Source: an uncultured Verrucomicrobia subdivision 3 bacterium
GTDB lineage: Bacteria > Verrucomicrobiota > Verrucomicrobiae > Limisphaerales > CAMLLE01
Reading direction: 5' to 3'
Length of the DNA: 6,838 nucleotides
Assembly: GCA_946480555.1 (NCBI GenBank)
Contig: CAMLLE010000169.1
Span: 1 to 6,838 of the forward strand
The translations under genes were made by a program, and so were the position numbers. Under the pieces are notes generated by a model. The model did not search any database, was not told where the DNA came from, and saw nothing but the letters and a program-made list of their open reading frames with translations. Positions 1 through 6,838 of the stretch are shown in pieces; position 1 is the stretch's first letter, and the number at the start of each line of letters is the position of its first letter.

Positions 1-1637
1 CGACGGCTGGCGTTGGACTGATTTCACCTCCGCCGCATCACGACATTTACTCGATTGAAGACCTGGCCGAGTTGATTCACGACCTGAAGAACTCGAACCG
101 CCACGCGCGCATCAGCGTGAAGCTGGTCGCAGAAGTCGGCGTCGGCACGGTCGCCGCCGGTGTGGCGAAAGCGCACGCGGACGTTGTTCTCATCAGCGGT
201 CATGACGGTGGCACCGGCGCTTCGCCGTTGTCCTCGATCAAACACGCAGGCGGACCTTGGGAACTCGGCCTGGCGGAAACGCACCAGACGCTTGTGTTGA
301 ACAATCTCCGCAGCCGCATTTACGTTGAAACGGACGGCCAGTTGAAGACCGGTCGCGACGTGGCGGTGGTCGCACTGCTCGGCGCTGAAGAATTCGGTTT
401 TGCAACCGCGCCGCTCGTGGTGCTCGGTTGCATCATGATGCGCGTCTGCCATCTGAACACGTGTCCGGTGGGCGTTGCGACGCAGAATCCGCAGTTGCGC
501 GAACGTTTTGCCGGCGATCCTGCTCACGTGGTGAATTTCATGAAGTTCATCGCCGAAGAACTGCGCGAAATCATGGCCAAGCTCGGCTTCCGCACGATCG
601 AAGAAATGATCGGCCGCACAGATCGTCTGAACGCATCCAAGGCAATTGATCATTGGAAGGCGAATGGTGTTGATCTGAGTCCGATCCTGCATCAGCCGCA
701 AGTTGGGCCGGAAGTCGGACGTTTCCGCCAGATGGACCAGGACCACGGCCTCGAAAAGTCGCTCGACCTGACGAAGATTCTCGACGCCTGCAAACCGGCG
801 ATCGAAGGCGGCGAGAAGGTCAAAGCCGAGTTCCCGATCATCAACGTGAACCGCGTCGTCGGCACCATCACCGGCAGCGAGATCACCAAGAAATACGGCG
901 CGGCTGGATTGCCCGAAGACACCATTCAGCTCAAGTTCAACGGCAGCGCGGGCCAGAGTTTTGGCGCGTTTGTTCCGAAAGGAATGACGCAGGAACTCGA
1001 AGGCGACGCAAACGACTATTTCGGCAAGGGCCTGAGCGGCGGCAAGCTGATTGTCTATCCGCCGAAAGGTTCAACCTTTGTCGCGGAAGATAACATCATT
1101 ATCGGCAATGTCGCGCTCTACGGTGCGACGGCTGGTGAGATTTACGTGCGCGGCATGGCCGGCGAACGCTTCGGCGTCCGCAACTCCGGCGTGAGTGCGG
1201 TCGTGGAAGCCGTTGGCGACCACGGTTGCGAATACATGACCGGCGGCAAAGTCATCGTGCTCGGCAAGACGGGACGCAACTTCGCGGCCGGCATGTCCGG
1301 CGGCGTGGCCTACGTGCTCGACGAAGCCGGTGATTTCGCCAGCCATTGCAACATGGAAATGGTCGGGCTCAAGAAGCTCGAAGACGCTGACGAAATCGAG
1401 CAGGTCTGGAAGCTGATTCAACGGCATCAGACCTACACCCGGAGCGAACGCGCGGCGAAGATTCTGGCGGACTGGAAGAATTACGTGCCGAAGTTCGTGA
1501 AGGTGTTGCCGCACGATTACGGCCGTGTGCTCGCCGAGCTCAAGAAAGCTGAAGCCAGCGGTCTCAGCGGCGACGAAGCCATCATGGCCGCGTTCGAAGC
1601 CAACGTCCGCGATGTGGCACGGGTGGGGGGCGGATGA
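1..1637 (+). CDS. gltB: Glutamate synthase large (alpha) subunit, C-terminal part (partial, 5' end outside window)
   Basis: This subunit of cytoplasmic glutamate synthase transfers ammonia from glutamine to 2-oxoglutarate, using electrons passed from GltD. The first full codon is at position 3, and about 544 residues of a protein that is usually ~1500 aa are present. The fragment opens with the [16 protein letters not shown] segment of the FMN-binding synthase domain. It continues through the [13 protein letters not shown] and [13 protein letters not shown] segments, which are highly conserved around FMN and the substrate. Cysteines at fragment residues 143, 149 and 154 (C-x5-C-x4-C, ending [12 protein letters not shown]) match the ligands of the family's [3Fe-4S] cluster. 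From about residue 285 comes the glycine-rich beta-helix (GXGXG) C-terminal domain, including [12 protein letters not shown] and [16 protein letters not shown]. The typical ending [14 protein letters not shown] is followed by TGA at 1635-1637. No frameshift is seen. gltD follows 148 bp downstream. Confidence 0.97.
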   Translation, partial: TAGVGLISPPPHHDIYSIEDLAELIHDLKNSNRHARISVKLVAEVGVGTVAAGVAKAHADVVLISGHDGGTGASPLSSIKHAGGPWELGLAETHQTLVLNNLRSRIYVETDGQLKTGRDVAVVALLGAEEFGFATAPLVVLGCIMMRVCHLNTCPVGVATQNPQLRERFAGDPAHVVNFMKFIAEELREIMAKLGFRTIEEMIGRTDRLNASKAIDHWKANGVDLSPILHQPQVGPEVGRFRQMDQDHGLEKSLDLTKILDACKPAIEGGEKVKAEFPIINVNRVVGTITGSEITKKYGAAGLPEDTIQLKFNGSAGQSFGAFVPKGMTQELEGDANDYFGKGLSGGKLIVYPPKGSTFVAEDNIIIGNVALYGATAGEIYVRGMAGERFGVRNSGVSAVVEAVGDHGCEYMTGGKVIVLGKTGRNFAAGMSGGVAYVLDEAGDFASHCNMEMVGLKKLEDADEIEQVWKLIQRHQTYTRSERAAKILADWKNYVPKFVKVLPHDYGRVLAELKKAEASGLSGDEAIMAAFEANVRDVARVGGG

Positions 1638-1657
1638 TGCACGCTTGCTCTTCTTTA

Positions 1658-1743
1658 ACCGCGGAGACGCGGAGACGCGGAGGATTTGAGAAATTCTCCA
1701 AGGTCGTCTCCTCGCATGCTCCGCGTCTCCGCGTCTCCGCGGT
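1658..1743. repeat. Perfect 25-bp inverted repeat (long hairpin) between gltB and gltD
   Basis: The left arm 1658-1682 is the exact reverse complement of the right arm 1719-1743, separated by a 36-nt loop. Each arm is built from a tandem octamer GCGGAGAC (two copies plus a partial third). The stem is almost entirely G+C and would be very stable in RNA. It starts 21 bp after the gltB stop and ends 42 bp before the gltD start. No T-run follows the right arm, so it does not look like a simple intrinsic terminator. It may be a dispersed intergenic repeat, a processing or stability element setting the gltB:gltD ratio, or both; these roles are inferred. Confidence 0.9.
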
Positions 1744-1785
1744 GATGCACAACTTCAGGAGCCAACTTTAGAACCTAAAACTGAC

Positions 1786-3270
1786 ATGGGCAAACCCACT
1801 GGATTTCTCGAATACTTGCGCGAGCTGCCGAAGGATCGGACGGCCAAGGAGCGCATTGCCGACTGGAAGGAATTTCACCTTCACATGCCCGAGGCGGACC
1901 TCCGCAAACAGGGCGCGCGCTGCATGGATTGCGGCATTCCCTTCTGCCACACCGGCCAGCTCGTCAGCGGCATGGCCAGCGGCTGCCCGATTCACAATCT
2001 GATTCCGGAATGGAACGACCTCGTCTATCGCGGTCTGTGGAAGGAAGCGCTCGACCGCCTGCACAAGACGAACAATTTCCCCGAGTTCACCGGACGCGTC
2101 TGCCCCGCGCCTTGCGAAGGCTCCTGCGTGCTCGGCATGAACAACCCGCCCGTCACGATCAAGAACATCGAATATTCGATCGCTGAAAAGGGTTGGGAGA
2201 ACGGCTGGATCGTTCCGGAGCCGCCGAAGAAGCGCACGGGAAAGAAAGTCGCCGTTGTCGGCTCAGGCCCTGCCGGAATTTCCGCCGCTGCCCAGCTCAA
2301 CAAAGCTGGCCACGAAGTCACCGTGTTCGAACGCGCCGACCGCCCCGGCGGCCTGCTCATGTATGGCATTCCGAACATGAAGCTCGACAAGAACGAAGTC
2401 GTGCTGCGCCGCCTGGCTGTTCTCGAAAAGGAAGGCGTCAAATTCGTCTGCAATACCGAAGTTGGGAAGAATCTTCCGGCGGAACAGCTGCTCAAAGATT
2501 TCGATGCCGTTGTGCTTTGCACCGGCGCCACGAAGCCGCGCGACCTGCCGATCGAAGGCCGTCAACTGAAGGGAATCCGTTTCGCGATGGAGTTCCTGAC
2601 CGAGAACACCCGCGCCGTGCTCAACCAGCACAAGAACGGCGGATACATTTCTGCCGAAGGCAAGGATGTCGTTGTCATCGGCGGTGGCGATACCGGAACG
2701 GATTGCGTTGGCACTTCGATTCGTCACGGCTGCAAGAGCCTCGTGCAGGTGGAGATTCTGCCCAAGCCGCCGATGGACCGCGCGAAGGACAATCCGTGGC
2801 CCGAATGGCCTAAGGTTTATCGCATGGACTACGGCCAGGAAGAAGCGGCGGACAAGTTCGGCGCTGATCCGCGCGTTTATCTCACGACCGCCACGAAGTT
2901 CGAGGGCGACGAGAATGGCCACGTGAAGGCCGTGCATACGGTCCAGGTGCAGTGGGAACGCAACGACAAGGGTCAGTTCATGCCCAAGCATGTTCCCGGA
3001 ACCGAGAAAGTTTTGCCTGCGCAGCTGGTGTTGCTGGCGATGGGTTTCCTCGGGCCCGAACAGCCTCTGCTCGACGACTTGAAGATCGAACGCGATCCGC
3101 GTTCCAATGTGAAGGCCGACTTCGAGAAATACCACACGAACATCAAGGGCGTGTTCGCCGCCGGCGATTGCCGCCGTGGTCAGAGCCTGGTTGTGTGGGC
3201 CTTCAACGAAGGCCGTGGTGCGGCCCGCGAGTGCGATCGCTACCTGATGGGCCACACCGATCTGCCGTAA
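1786..3270 (+). CDS. gltD: Glutamate synthase small (beta) subunit, NADPH-type
   Basis: The 494-aa cytoplasmic flavoprotein oxidises NAD(P)H and feeds electrons through FAD and Fe-S clusters to GltB. The length is normal for the family. The N-terminal Fe-S domain has cysteines at 46, 49, 54 and 67 (CMDCGIPFC ... GCP) and at 106, 110 and 114 (CPAPCEGSC). The FAD Rossmann motif GSGPAG is at 159-164, followed by [19 protein letters not shown]. The NAD(P)H-binding motif GGGDTG is at 299-304. The second FAD-contact segment is [19 protein letters not shown] near 455-473. The ATG at 1786 gives the expected N-terminus ([10 protein letters not shown]). No Shine-Dalgarno sequence sits at normal spacing; the nearest AGGAG (1757-1761) is 24 nt upstream. 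Pairing with gltB supports a bacterial gltBD operon, although the 148-bp gap with a strong hairpin is wider than is typical. Confidence 0.97.
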   Translation: MGKPTGFLEYLRELPKDRTAKERIADWKEFHLHMPEADLRKQGARCMDCGIPFCHTGQLVSGMASGCPIHNLIPEWNDLVYRGLWKEALDRLHKTNNFPEFTGRVCPAPCEGSCVLGMNNPPVTIKNIEYSIAEKGWENGWIVPEPPKKRTGKKVAVVGSGPAGISAAAQLNKAGHEVTVFERADRPGGLLMYGIPNMKLDKNEVVLRRLAVLEKEGVKFVCNTEVGKNLPAEQLLKDFDAVVLCTGATKPRDLPIEGRQLKGIRFAMEFLTENTRAVLNQHKNGGYISAEGKDVVVIGGGDTGTDCVGTSIRHGCKSLVQVEILPKPPMDRAKDNPWPEWPKVYRMDYGQEEAADKFGADPRVYLTTATKFEGDENGHVKAVHTVQVQWERNDKGQFMPKHVPGTEKVLPAQLVLLAMGFLGPEQPLLDDLKIERDPRSNVKADFEKYHTNIKGVFAAGDCRRGQSLVVWAFNEGRGAARECDRYLMGHTDLP

Positions 3271-3295
3271 GCAGGCGATTCCAGTTTGTTTCGCG

Positions 3296-3325
3296 AACAG
3301 GACAGGTGACAATGCCTGTCCTGTT
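3296..3325 (+). terminator. Hairpin downstream of gltD, possible terminator
   Basis: The arms AACAGGACAGG (3296-3306) and CCTGTCCTGTT (3315-3325) are perfectly complementary over 11 bp, with an 8-nt loop. With a one-base bulge the stem extends by three more G/C pairs (GCG at 3293-3295 with CGC at 3327-3329). It begins 25 bp after the gltD stop, a usual place for a terminator. The following bases (TCGCTTTCTGG) are pyrimidine-rich but not a true T-run, so termination efficiency is uncertain. Confidence 0.55.
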
Positions 3326-3443
3326 TCGCTTTCTGGACAGGCTTCCGTTGATGGGGTGCCTGCGATGGCCGGACTGTCGCCTGACGCATACGGGCGGTCC
3401 TGGGAGTCCGCTGAAAATATCCTGTTACCTTTTCGATTAGCCG

Positions 3444-3449
3444 TAAATA
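3444..3449 (+). promoter_or_regulatory. Possible -10-like hexamer upstream of the sigma-factor gene
   Basis: The segment 3411-3450 is clearly more AT-rich than its surroundings, and TAAATA at 3444-3449 resembles a sigma70 -10 element. TGTTAC at 3423-3428 is a weak -35 candidate at a short 15-bp spacing. If used, the transcript would start only a few bases before the ATG at 3460. This is a weak call from base composition and position only. Confidence 0.2.
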
Positions 3450-3459
3450 TGTCAGGTGA

Positions 3460-4947
3460 ATGAGTGAGGACCTGGCACTGTTGCGCGCTTACTCCCGGCA
3501 GAATTCCGAGGAGGCTTTTGCGACGCTGGTGTCCCGCCACGTCAATCTCGTTTATTCGATCGCGCTCAGGCAGGTGCGTGACCCGCACTTGGCCGAAGAA
3601 ATCACGCAGGCCGTGTTCGTCATATTGGCGCGCAAGGCGGAGTCATTGGGGAACGAAACGATCCTGGGCGGCTGGCTTTGCCGGACCACACGCCATGTCA
3701 GCGCGAACGCCCTCACCATCCGACAGCGGCGCCAGCGCCGTGAACAGGAGGCGCACATGCAACGTTCCTTGGATAACACCGGTGACAATCCATCCGATCA
3801 GAACTGGAACCAGATCGCACCGCTGTTGGACGACGCCCTGGCGCAACTGGGAAAGAAGGATCATGACGCAGTCATCCTTCGTTTCTTTCAAGGCCGGAAT
3901 TTCAAGGAAGTCGGTGCGATGATCGGGGTCACGGAAGACGCCGCGAAAATGAGGGTCGGTCGAGCGCTTGAGAAGCTGAGAGTGTTCTTGCTGAAACGCG
4001 GCATCGCCTCCACGGCGGCAGCTCTCGGCGGGCTGATGGCGGCAAACTCGGTTCAGGCCGCGCCGGCCGCTCTGGCGGGTTCCATCTCGGCCCTTGGTGC
4101 TGCAAAGGGCGCGGCCGTTTCCACGTCTGTTTTAACCCTCACGAAAGGAGCTTTGGAGATTATGGCATGGACGAAGATGAAAACCGGCATCGTGGCGGCA
4201 ACCTGTCTGTTGCTGACCGTGGGCACCGCCACCGTCGTGATTGAGCAGAAAGTCGAAGCGAGGAACCAGAAGCTGTGGCGCTCAAACAAGAACATGGCAC
4301 CGCATCAAGTCGATCGATTGCCTCCGCTGCTCAGGATTCTCCCCACGGAATTCACGTCGCAATGGGTCAATTGGAACGCGGGCTCGGATGGAAAATGGGT
4401 TGGCGCGAATGCGCGCGCGAAGGTCATTGCCGCCTGTGCCTACGGTATCCCGGTCGGCAGAACACGTTTCTCCTTCGACGAGCCGACGAACCGGTTCGAT
4501 TTCGTCGCCACGCTTCCGCAGGGATCGCGTGAAGCATTGCAGCGGGAGCTTGAGAACAAGCTGGGGTTGGTCGGCCGTATCGTGCGGGAGGAACGGGACG
4601 TTCTCCTGCTGAAAGCCCGCCGCAAGGACGCGCCCGGATTCAAACCGGCGTTCCTCGGGAAATCCGATGCCTACATGAAGGAAGGCGAGTTTCACACCTC
4701 CGATGCGCCTCTCGGCACTGGCGACCGTTTTGAGGGACTGGCCACCCATCTGGAGGTTTACTTCAAAACACCGGTTGTCGATCAAACCGGCATCACCGGC
4801 CGCTTCAGAATGGATCTCCGATGGCCGGAAACCAAGTATCGCGACAACCCGGAAGGACTGAAGCGCGCCCTGATGAACGAACTGGGACTTGAATTGGTAC
4901 CGGCACGAATCCCGGTCGAGATTCTCGTCATCGACAAAGCCCGCTGA
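3460..4947 (+). CDS. ECF-type sigma70-family factor fused via a membrane segment to a TIGR03435 domain
   Basis: The 495-aa protein joins a transcription factor to a probable sensory or binding domain. Residues ~15-85 form sigma region 2 ([20 protein letters not shown], then [17 protein letters not shown] and [12 protein letters not shown]). Residues ~120-177 form sigma region 4 with a helix-turn-helix ([20 protein letters not shown]). An Ala-rich stretch at 181-224 contains [13 protein letters not shown] strong hydrophobic segment at 243-261 is a predicted membrane helix. Residues ~285-495 match the TIGR03435 soil-associated family along its length, including [19 protein letters not shown] and the ending [13 protein letters not shown]. 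The ATG at 3460 is used because an in-frame TGA lies directly before it and homologous ECF factors begin similarly. AGGTGA (3454-3459) abuts the start, too close for a normal ribosome site. No anti-sigma gene is visible, so the C-terminal domain may regulate the sigma part itself (inference). The next gene starts 5 bp after the stop. Confidence 0.88.
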   Translation: MSEDLALLRAYSRQNSEEAFATLVSRHVNLVYSIALRQVRDPHLAEEITQAVFVILARKAESLGNETILGGWLCRTTRHVSANALTIRQRRQRREQEAHMQRSLDNTGDNPSDQNWNQIAPLLDDALAQLGKKDHDAVILRFFQGRNFKEVGAMIGVTEDAAKMRVGRALEKLRVFLLKRGIASTAAALGGLMAANSVQAAPAALAGSISALGAAKGAAVSTSVLTLTKGALEIMAWTKMKTGIVAATCLLLTVGTATVVIEQKVEARNQKLWRSNKNMAPHQVDRLPPLLRILPTEFTSQWVNWNAGSDGKWVGANARAKVIAACAYGIPVGRTRFSFDEPTNRFDFVATLPQGSREALQRELENKLGLVGRIVREERDVLLLKARRKDAPGFKPAFLGKSDAYMKEGEFHTSDAPLGTGDRFEGLATHLEVYFKTPVVDQTGITGRFRMDLRWPETKYRDNPEGLKRALMNELGLELVPARIPVEILVIDKAR

Positions 4948-4952
4948 GACGC

Positions 4953-5678
4953 ATGAAACCCTGCCGAAATCGTCCCTGGCGCCGCGGCTTGACGCTCATC
5001 GAGTTGCTGGTGGTCATCGCCATCCTCGGAATCCTGGCCGCGCTGCTGCTGCCAGCCTTGAGCAAGACAAAGAATCAGGCCGCGAAAACATCGGACGTGA
5101 ACAATCTCAAGCAGATCATCACGGCGACGCACCTTTACGCGTCAGAAAACCGGGACGTTTTGCCGCCGCCAAATTGGGATGACAGCTTCGGCGAAAGAGC
5201 GGGCTGGCTTTACACGCCAAGAATGGTCGCGACGAACGCGTTGCGCGTGGAAACGGGGTTGTTTTGGAACACATTGTTGAACGCAAAACTCTATGTCTGC
5301 CCCATGGACGATCCCGCCGCGCTCACCTATGGCGAACGCCCTCAGCAGCTTTCCAGCTACGCCATGAATGGTGCGGTGGTGGGCTACGACTTCAGCCGGT
5401 ACCCGCCGGCAAAACTGGCTTCGCTGCAGCCCGGCGACTGCGCCTTTTGGGAAACGGACGAGCGTCACCCGGACTATTTCAACGACGGGGCCAACTGGCC
5501 TGGCGAAGGCGTCAGCACCCGCCATCGGAATGGCGGCATTCAGGCTGCGTTTGACGGGTCGGTTGCTTACGTTCCATTGGACCGCTGGAAAACCGAGGTG
5601 GCTGCTACAAACAGGAACCGGCTCTGGTGTTATCCGGGGAGCCCCGATGGGGGTGGAGTTCACGGTCACCAGCGGTGA
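4953..5678 (+). CDS. Prepilin-like protein with N-terminal methylation motif and H-X9-DG domain
   Basis: The 241-aa protein is an exported pseudopilin-like protein. A short basic leader ([12 protein letters not shown]) precedes the type IV prepilin motif: cleavage is expected between G12 and L13, with the conserved Glu at +5 (E17). A hydrophobic helix at ~13-35 ([22 protein letters not shown]) acts as membrane anchor and assembly helix. Residues 48-75 ([23 protein letters not shown]) fit the family. H191 and D201-G202 form the H-X9-DG signature ([12 protein letters not shown]), and NRLWCYPGS near the C-terminus is also typical. C116, C163 and C226 could form disulfides outside the cytoplasm. 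Such proteins are very numerous in Planctomycetes and Verrucomicrobia, and the cargo or role of individual members is generally unknown. The ATG lies 5 bp after the sigma-factor stop without a clear Shine-Dalgarno sequence, suggesting co-transcription and perhaps translational coupling. The protein appears full length. Confidence 0.88.
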   Translation: MKPCRNRPWRRGLTLIELLVVIAILGILAALLLPALSKTKNQAAKTSDVNNLKQIITATHLYASENRDVLPPPNWDDSFGERAGWLYTPRMVATNALRVETGLFWNTLLNAKLYVCPMDDPAALTYGERPQQLSSYAMNGAVVGYDFSRYPPAKLASLQPGDCAFWETDERHPDYFNDGANWPGEGVSTRHRNGGIQAAFDGSVAYVPLDRWKTEVAATNRNRLWCYPGSPDGGGVHGHQR

Positions 5679-5694
5679 CGGTTCACTATCGCGC

Positions 5695-5720
5695 ACCCGC
5701 GCGGGTCAAATCCGCGGATT
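5695..5720. repeat. Two adjacent perfect 12-bp palindromes
   Basis: ACCCGCGCGGGT (5695-5706) and AATCCGCGGATT (5709-5720) are each perfectly self-complementary and are separated by two bases. They lie 17 bp after the end of the prepilin-like gene. They could be protein-binding sites or small hairpins, but chance is possible in GC-rich DNA. Confidence 0.5.
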
Positions 5721-5971
5721 CGATGCGTGCGCGTCCGGGGCTGCGGAGTTGCGTGCACTGCCGGTTTTTCCGAATCGACTCTCAAGTTCGCTCCCGATGT
5801 TTCCAGTGCGATCCCGGAGCGCAAGCCCGTCCTTAAAGAGCGTGCGTCGGCCGGGAGGCGATGAGTCCTTTCGCTGGGCCACCAGCCGTACAGCGGGATG
5901 CCTGGACGCACCGAAGTATTCAGGACCGACTTCGTAGAGCGCGCCGCCTACTCATCGGGTTGGATCGATTG

Positions 5972-5987
5972 CGGGCCGGCCGGCCCG
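5972..5987. repeat. Perfect 16-bp GC-only palindrome
   Basis: CGGGCCGGCCGGCCCG reads identically on both strands, consists only of G and C, and lies in the gene-free region. It has no T-run, so it is not an evident terminator. No function can be assigned. Confidence 0.5.
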
Positions 5988-6158
5988 AAGTTCGAAACTG
6001 CATTTCCAAAAACGCGGAGTGTTGAACTCGTTTCCGGCGGGTGTGAGCTGACCGGGGGGGATTTTAAGTCATCTGTACGGTGAATGAGGCCATGCAGCGC
6101 CAGCCAGATCGGGTGGGCGGTCCGGCAGGCCGGCGATGGCTTGATGCGGATTAAGCGC

Positions 6159-6181
6159 GGATCGGATGATTCACCCGATCC
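6159..6181 (-). terminator. Weak hairpin downstream of the MlaD-like gene
   Basis: GGATCGG (6159-6165) and CCGATCC (6175-6181) pair over 7 bp around a 9-nt loop, starting 14 bp past the minus-strand stop codon at 6196-6198. The position suits a terminator for that gene. There is no U-run on either side, so the call is weak. Confidence 0.25.
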
Positions 6182-6195
6182 AACTGAGCGGTGGT

Positions 6196-6838
6196 TCAGA
6201 ACAAGCTGTTCACCGCGATGCCCAGAACGCTGAGCGGACCCTGGTCCTCCAATCCTTCGGTCGCTTTGTCCAACTTCTGCAATGTCAGCTTCGCGTTGCG
6301 ATAGAATTCCTGGTCGTTCACCAGTTTGCCGACGGAGCCCTGGCCCTGATTGATCTTCTGAAGGATCTCCCGAAGGTTTGTCATTGAGGCGGTGGTTTCG
6401 TTGTAGAGGGTTTCATCCTTCACGAGCTTGCCGACCGTGCCCTGGCCGGCGTTGATTTGATCCACCACCTTGCGGGCTTCGCCGAGCGTCAGCTTTACTT
6501 CGTCCGTGGCAAACTGGAGGTTGCTGACCGTGTTCAGCGCGGAAGCGTAAAGCGCGTCTTCGTAGATCAACTTGCCGACGGTGCCCTGTCCCTTGGAAAT
6601 CTGCGATGAAATCGCCTGGATGTTCGCGATGGTCATGGTGAGCGGGACCTGGTTTGCCTTGAGGAAATCGGTGAATGGCCCGAGCAGGTTGTCGATCTTG
6701 TCGCCGGTGAAACTCTTGGTCAGGTTCTCCACGCCGCTCGCGACATTGTCCAGCTTGGTCATGATGGAATTCAGATCCGGCTGTTCAGCGGATTGCAGCG
6801 TGGTGTTGTCGCCGGCCAATGGCGCGCCCGGCGACCCG
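6196..6838 (-). CDS. MlaD/MCE-family protein, C-terminal part (partial, 5' end outside window)
   Basis: The reading frame is open to the right edge of the window, so the N-terminal membrane anchor and MCE domain are missing and only ~213 residues are seen. MlaD-type proteins are periplasmic, membrane-anchored components of ABC systems that move phospholipids or other hydrophobic substrates between membranes. What is visible is the long helical tail typical of these proteins: amphipathic segments such as LNSIMTKLDNVASGVENLTK, TLGEARKVVDQIN and NLREILQKIN. They are punctuated by three copies of GQG[T/S]VGKL, each followed by a segment of the form xxDxx[L/F]Y. The protein ends LSVLGIAVNSLF. The TTG at 6817-6819 is not taken as the start, because codons continue upstream in frame (GSPGAP before it). 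The gene is convergent with the prepilin-like gene, and any permease and ATPase partners would lie to the right. Confidence 0.8.
   Translation of the reverse strand, partial: GSPGAPLAGDNTTLQSAEQPDLNSIMTKLDNVASGVENLTKSFTGDKIDNLLGPFTDFLKANQVPLTMTIANIQAISSQISKGQGTVGKLIYEDALYASALNTVSNLQFATDEVKLTLGEARKVVDQINAGQGTVGKLVKDETLYNETTASMTNLREILQKINQGQGSVGKLVNDQEFYRNAKLTLQKLDKATEGLEDQGPLSVLGIAVNSLF
6322..6591 (-). repeat. Three GQG[T/S]VGKL repeats within the MlaD-like gene
   Basis: The coding repeats lie at 6568-6591, 6424-6447 and 6322-6345. All encode GQGTVGKL except the last, which encodes GQGSVGKL. The DNA copies are also very similar (CTTGCCGAC.GTGCCCTG.CC on the plus strand). Spacing between copies is 48 and 34 residues, so helix length between the glycine turns varies. 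Confidence 0.85.

Larger units (their letters stand above)
5679..6195. other. 517-bp region without a convincing gene, between convergent genes
   Basis: Open frames here are short, arginine- and proline-rich and resemble no family I know, so none is called. No tRNA or rRNA was recognised. The region carries three perfect GC-rich palindromes, described separately, and a weak 7-bp hairpin near the mlaD-like stop. It separates the plus-strand prepilin-like gene from the minus-strand MlaD-like gene, so terminators for both should lie here. No clear stem plus T-run was found for either. A decayed gene cannot be excluded. Confidence 0.6.

Noticed and set aside
24..746. 240-codon minus-strand open frame inside gltB
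   Set aside because: It is antisense to the conserved FMN/Fe-S region of gltB, is rich in His and Arg, and resembles no known family.
2263..3588. 441-codon open frame on the minus strand, antisense to gltD
   Set aside because: It overlaps a clearly conserved gltD and runs past it into the sigma-gene start. The product has no recognisable domain and has the composition expected of an antisense frame in GC-rich coding DNA.
5665..5679. 6-bp hairpin GTCACC-AGC-GGTGAC over the prepilin-like stop codon
   Set aside because: It is too short and overlaps coding sequence, with no T-run after it, so it is not called a terminator.
5368..5937. 189-codon plus-strand open frame overlapping the end of the prepilin-like gene
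   Set aside because: It is in another frame of a gene with clear family signatures, and the part beyond 5678 is arginine- and serine-rich without any motif.
5986..6003. TTCGAAA stretch resembling a tRNA T-loop
   Set aside because: The flanking bases do not form the 5-bp T-stem, and no acceptor or anticodon arm is found around it.
5898..6083. 61-codon open frame in the gene-free region
   Set aside because: No similarity is recognised, no ribosome site is seen, and it spans a GC-only palindrome. A gene remnant is possible but cannot be supported.
6107..6180. 9-bp inverted repeat GATCGGGTG / CACCCGATC with a 56-nt loop
   Set aside because: The arms are short and far apart for GC-rich DNA, the right arm also pairs with a nearer copy, and no function is supported.

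Overview
The window looks like chromosomal DNA from a GC-rich member of the Verrucomicrobiota (Pedosphaera/Limisphaerales-like). This is inferred from family knowledge, not from a search. It rests on three things: an ECF sigma factor fused through a membrane segment to a TIGR03435-type 'soil-associated' domain, an H-X9-DG type prepilin-like protein, and a GCGGAGAC-type intergenic inverted repeat. No mobile element, CRISPR array, tRNA or rRNA was recognised.

Layout. (1) Positions 1-1637 (+) hold the last ~545 codons of gltB, the large subunit of glutamate synthase; its 5' part lies outside the window. (2) The 148-bp gap 1638-1785 holds a perfect 25-bp inverted repeat with a 36-nt loop. (3) gltD (1786-3270, +) encodes the FAD/Fe-S small subunit, so the two genes form a gltBD pair that makes glutamate from glutamine and 2-oxoglutarate. 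(4) The 3271-3459 gap holds an 11-bp hairpin just after gltD, and a third copy of its arm sequence allows an alternative hairpin. (5) Positions 3460-4947 (+) encode a 495-aa ECF sigma factor with a TIGR03435 C-terminal domain. Five bases later, 4953-5678 (+) encodes a prepilin-like secreted or surface protein. These two are probably co-transcribed. (6) Positions 5679-6195 show no convincing gene but contain three perfect GC-rich palindromes. (7) At the right edge, on the minus strand, 6196-6838 is the C-terminal part of an MlaD/MCE-like protein with three GQG[T/S]VGKL repeats; its N-terminus lies outside the window.

How the parts relate. gltBD is housekeeping nitrogen assimilation. The sigma/prepilin-like pair is the most unusual part: a transcription factor that appears membrane-anchored carries its own probable extracytoplasmic domain, shows no separate anti-sigma gene nearby, and is followed closely by an exported pseudopilin-like gene. 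The MlaD-like gene is convergent with that pair and probably belongs to a phospholipid or other hydrophobic-substrate ABC transport locus to the right.
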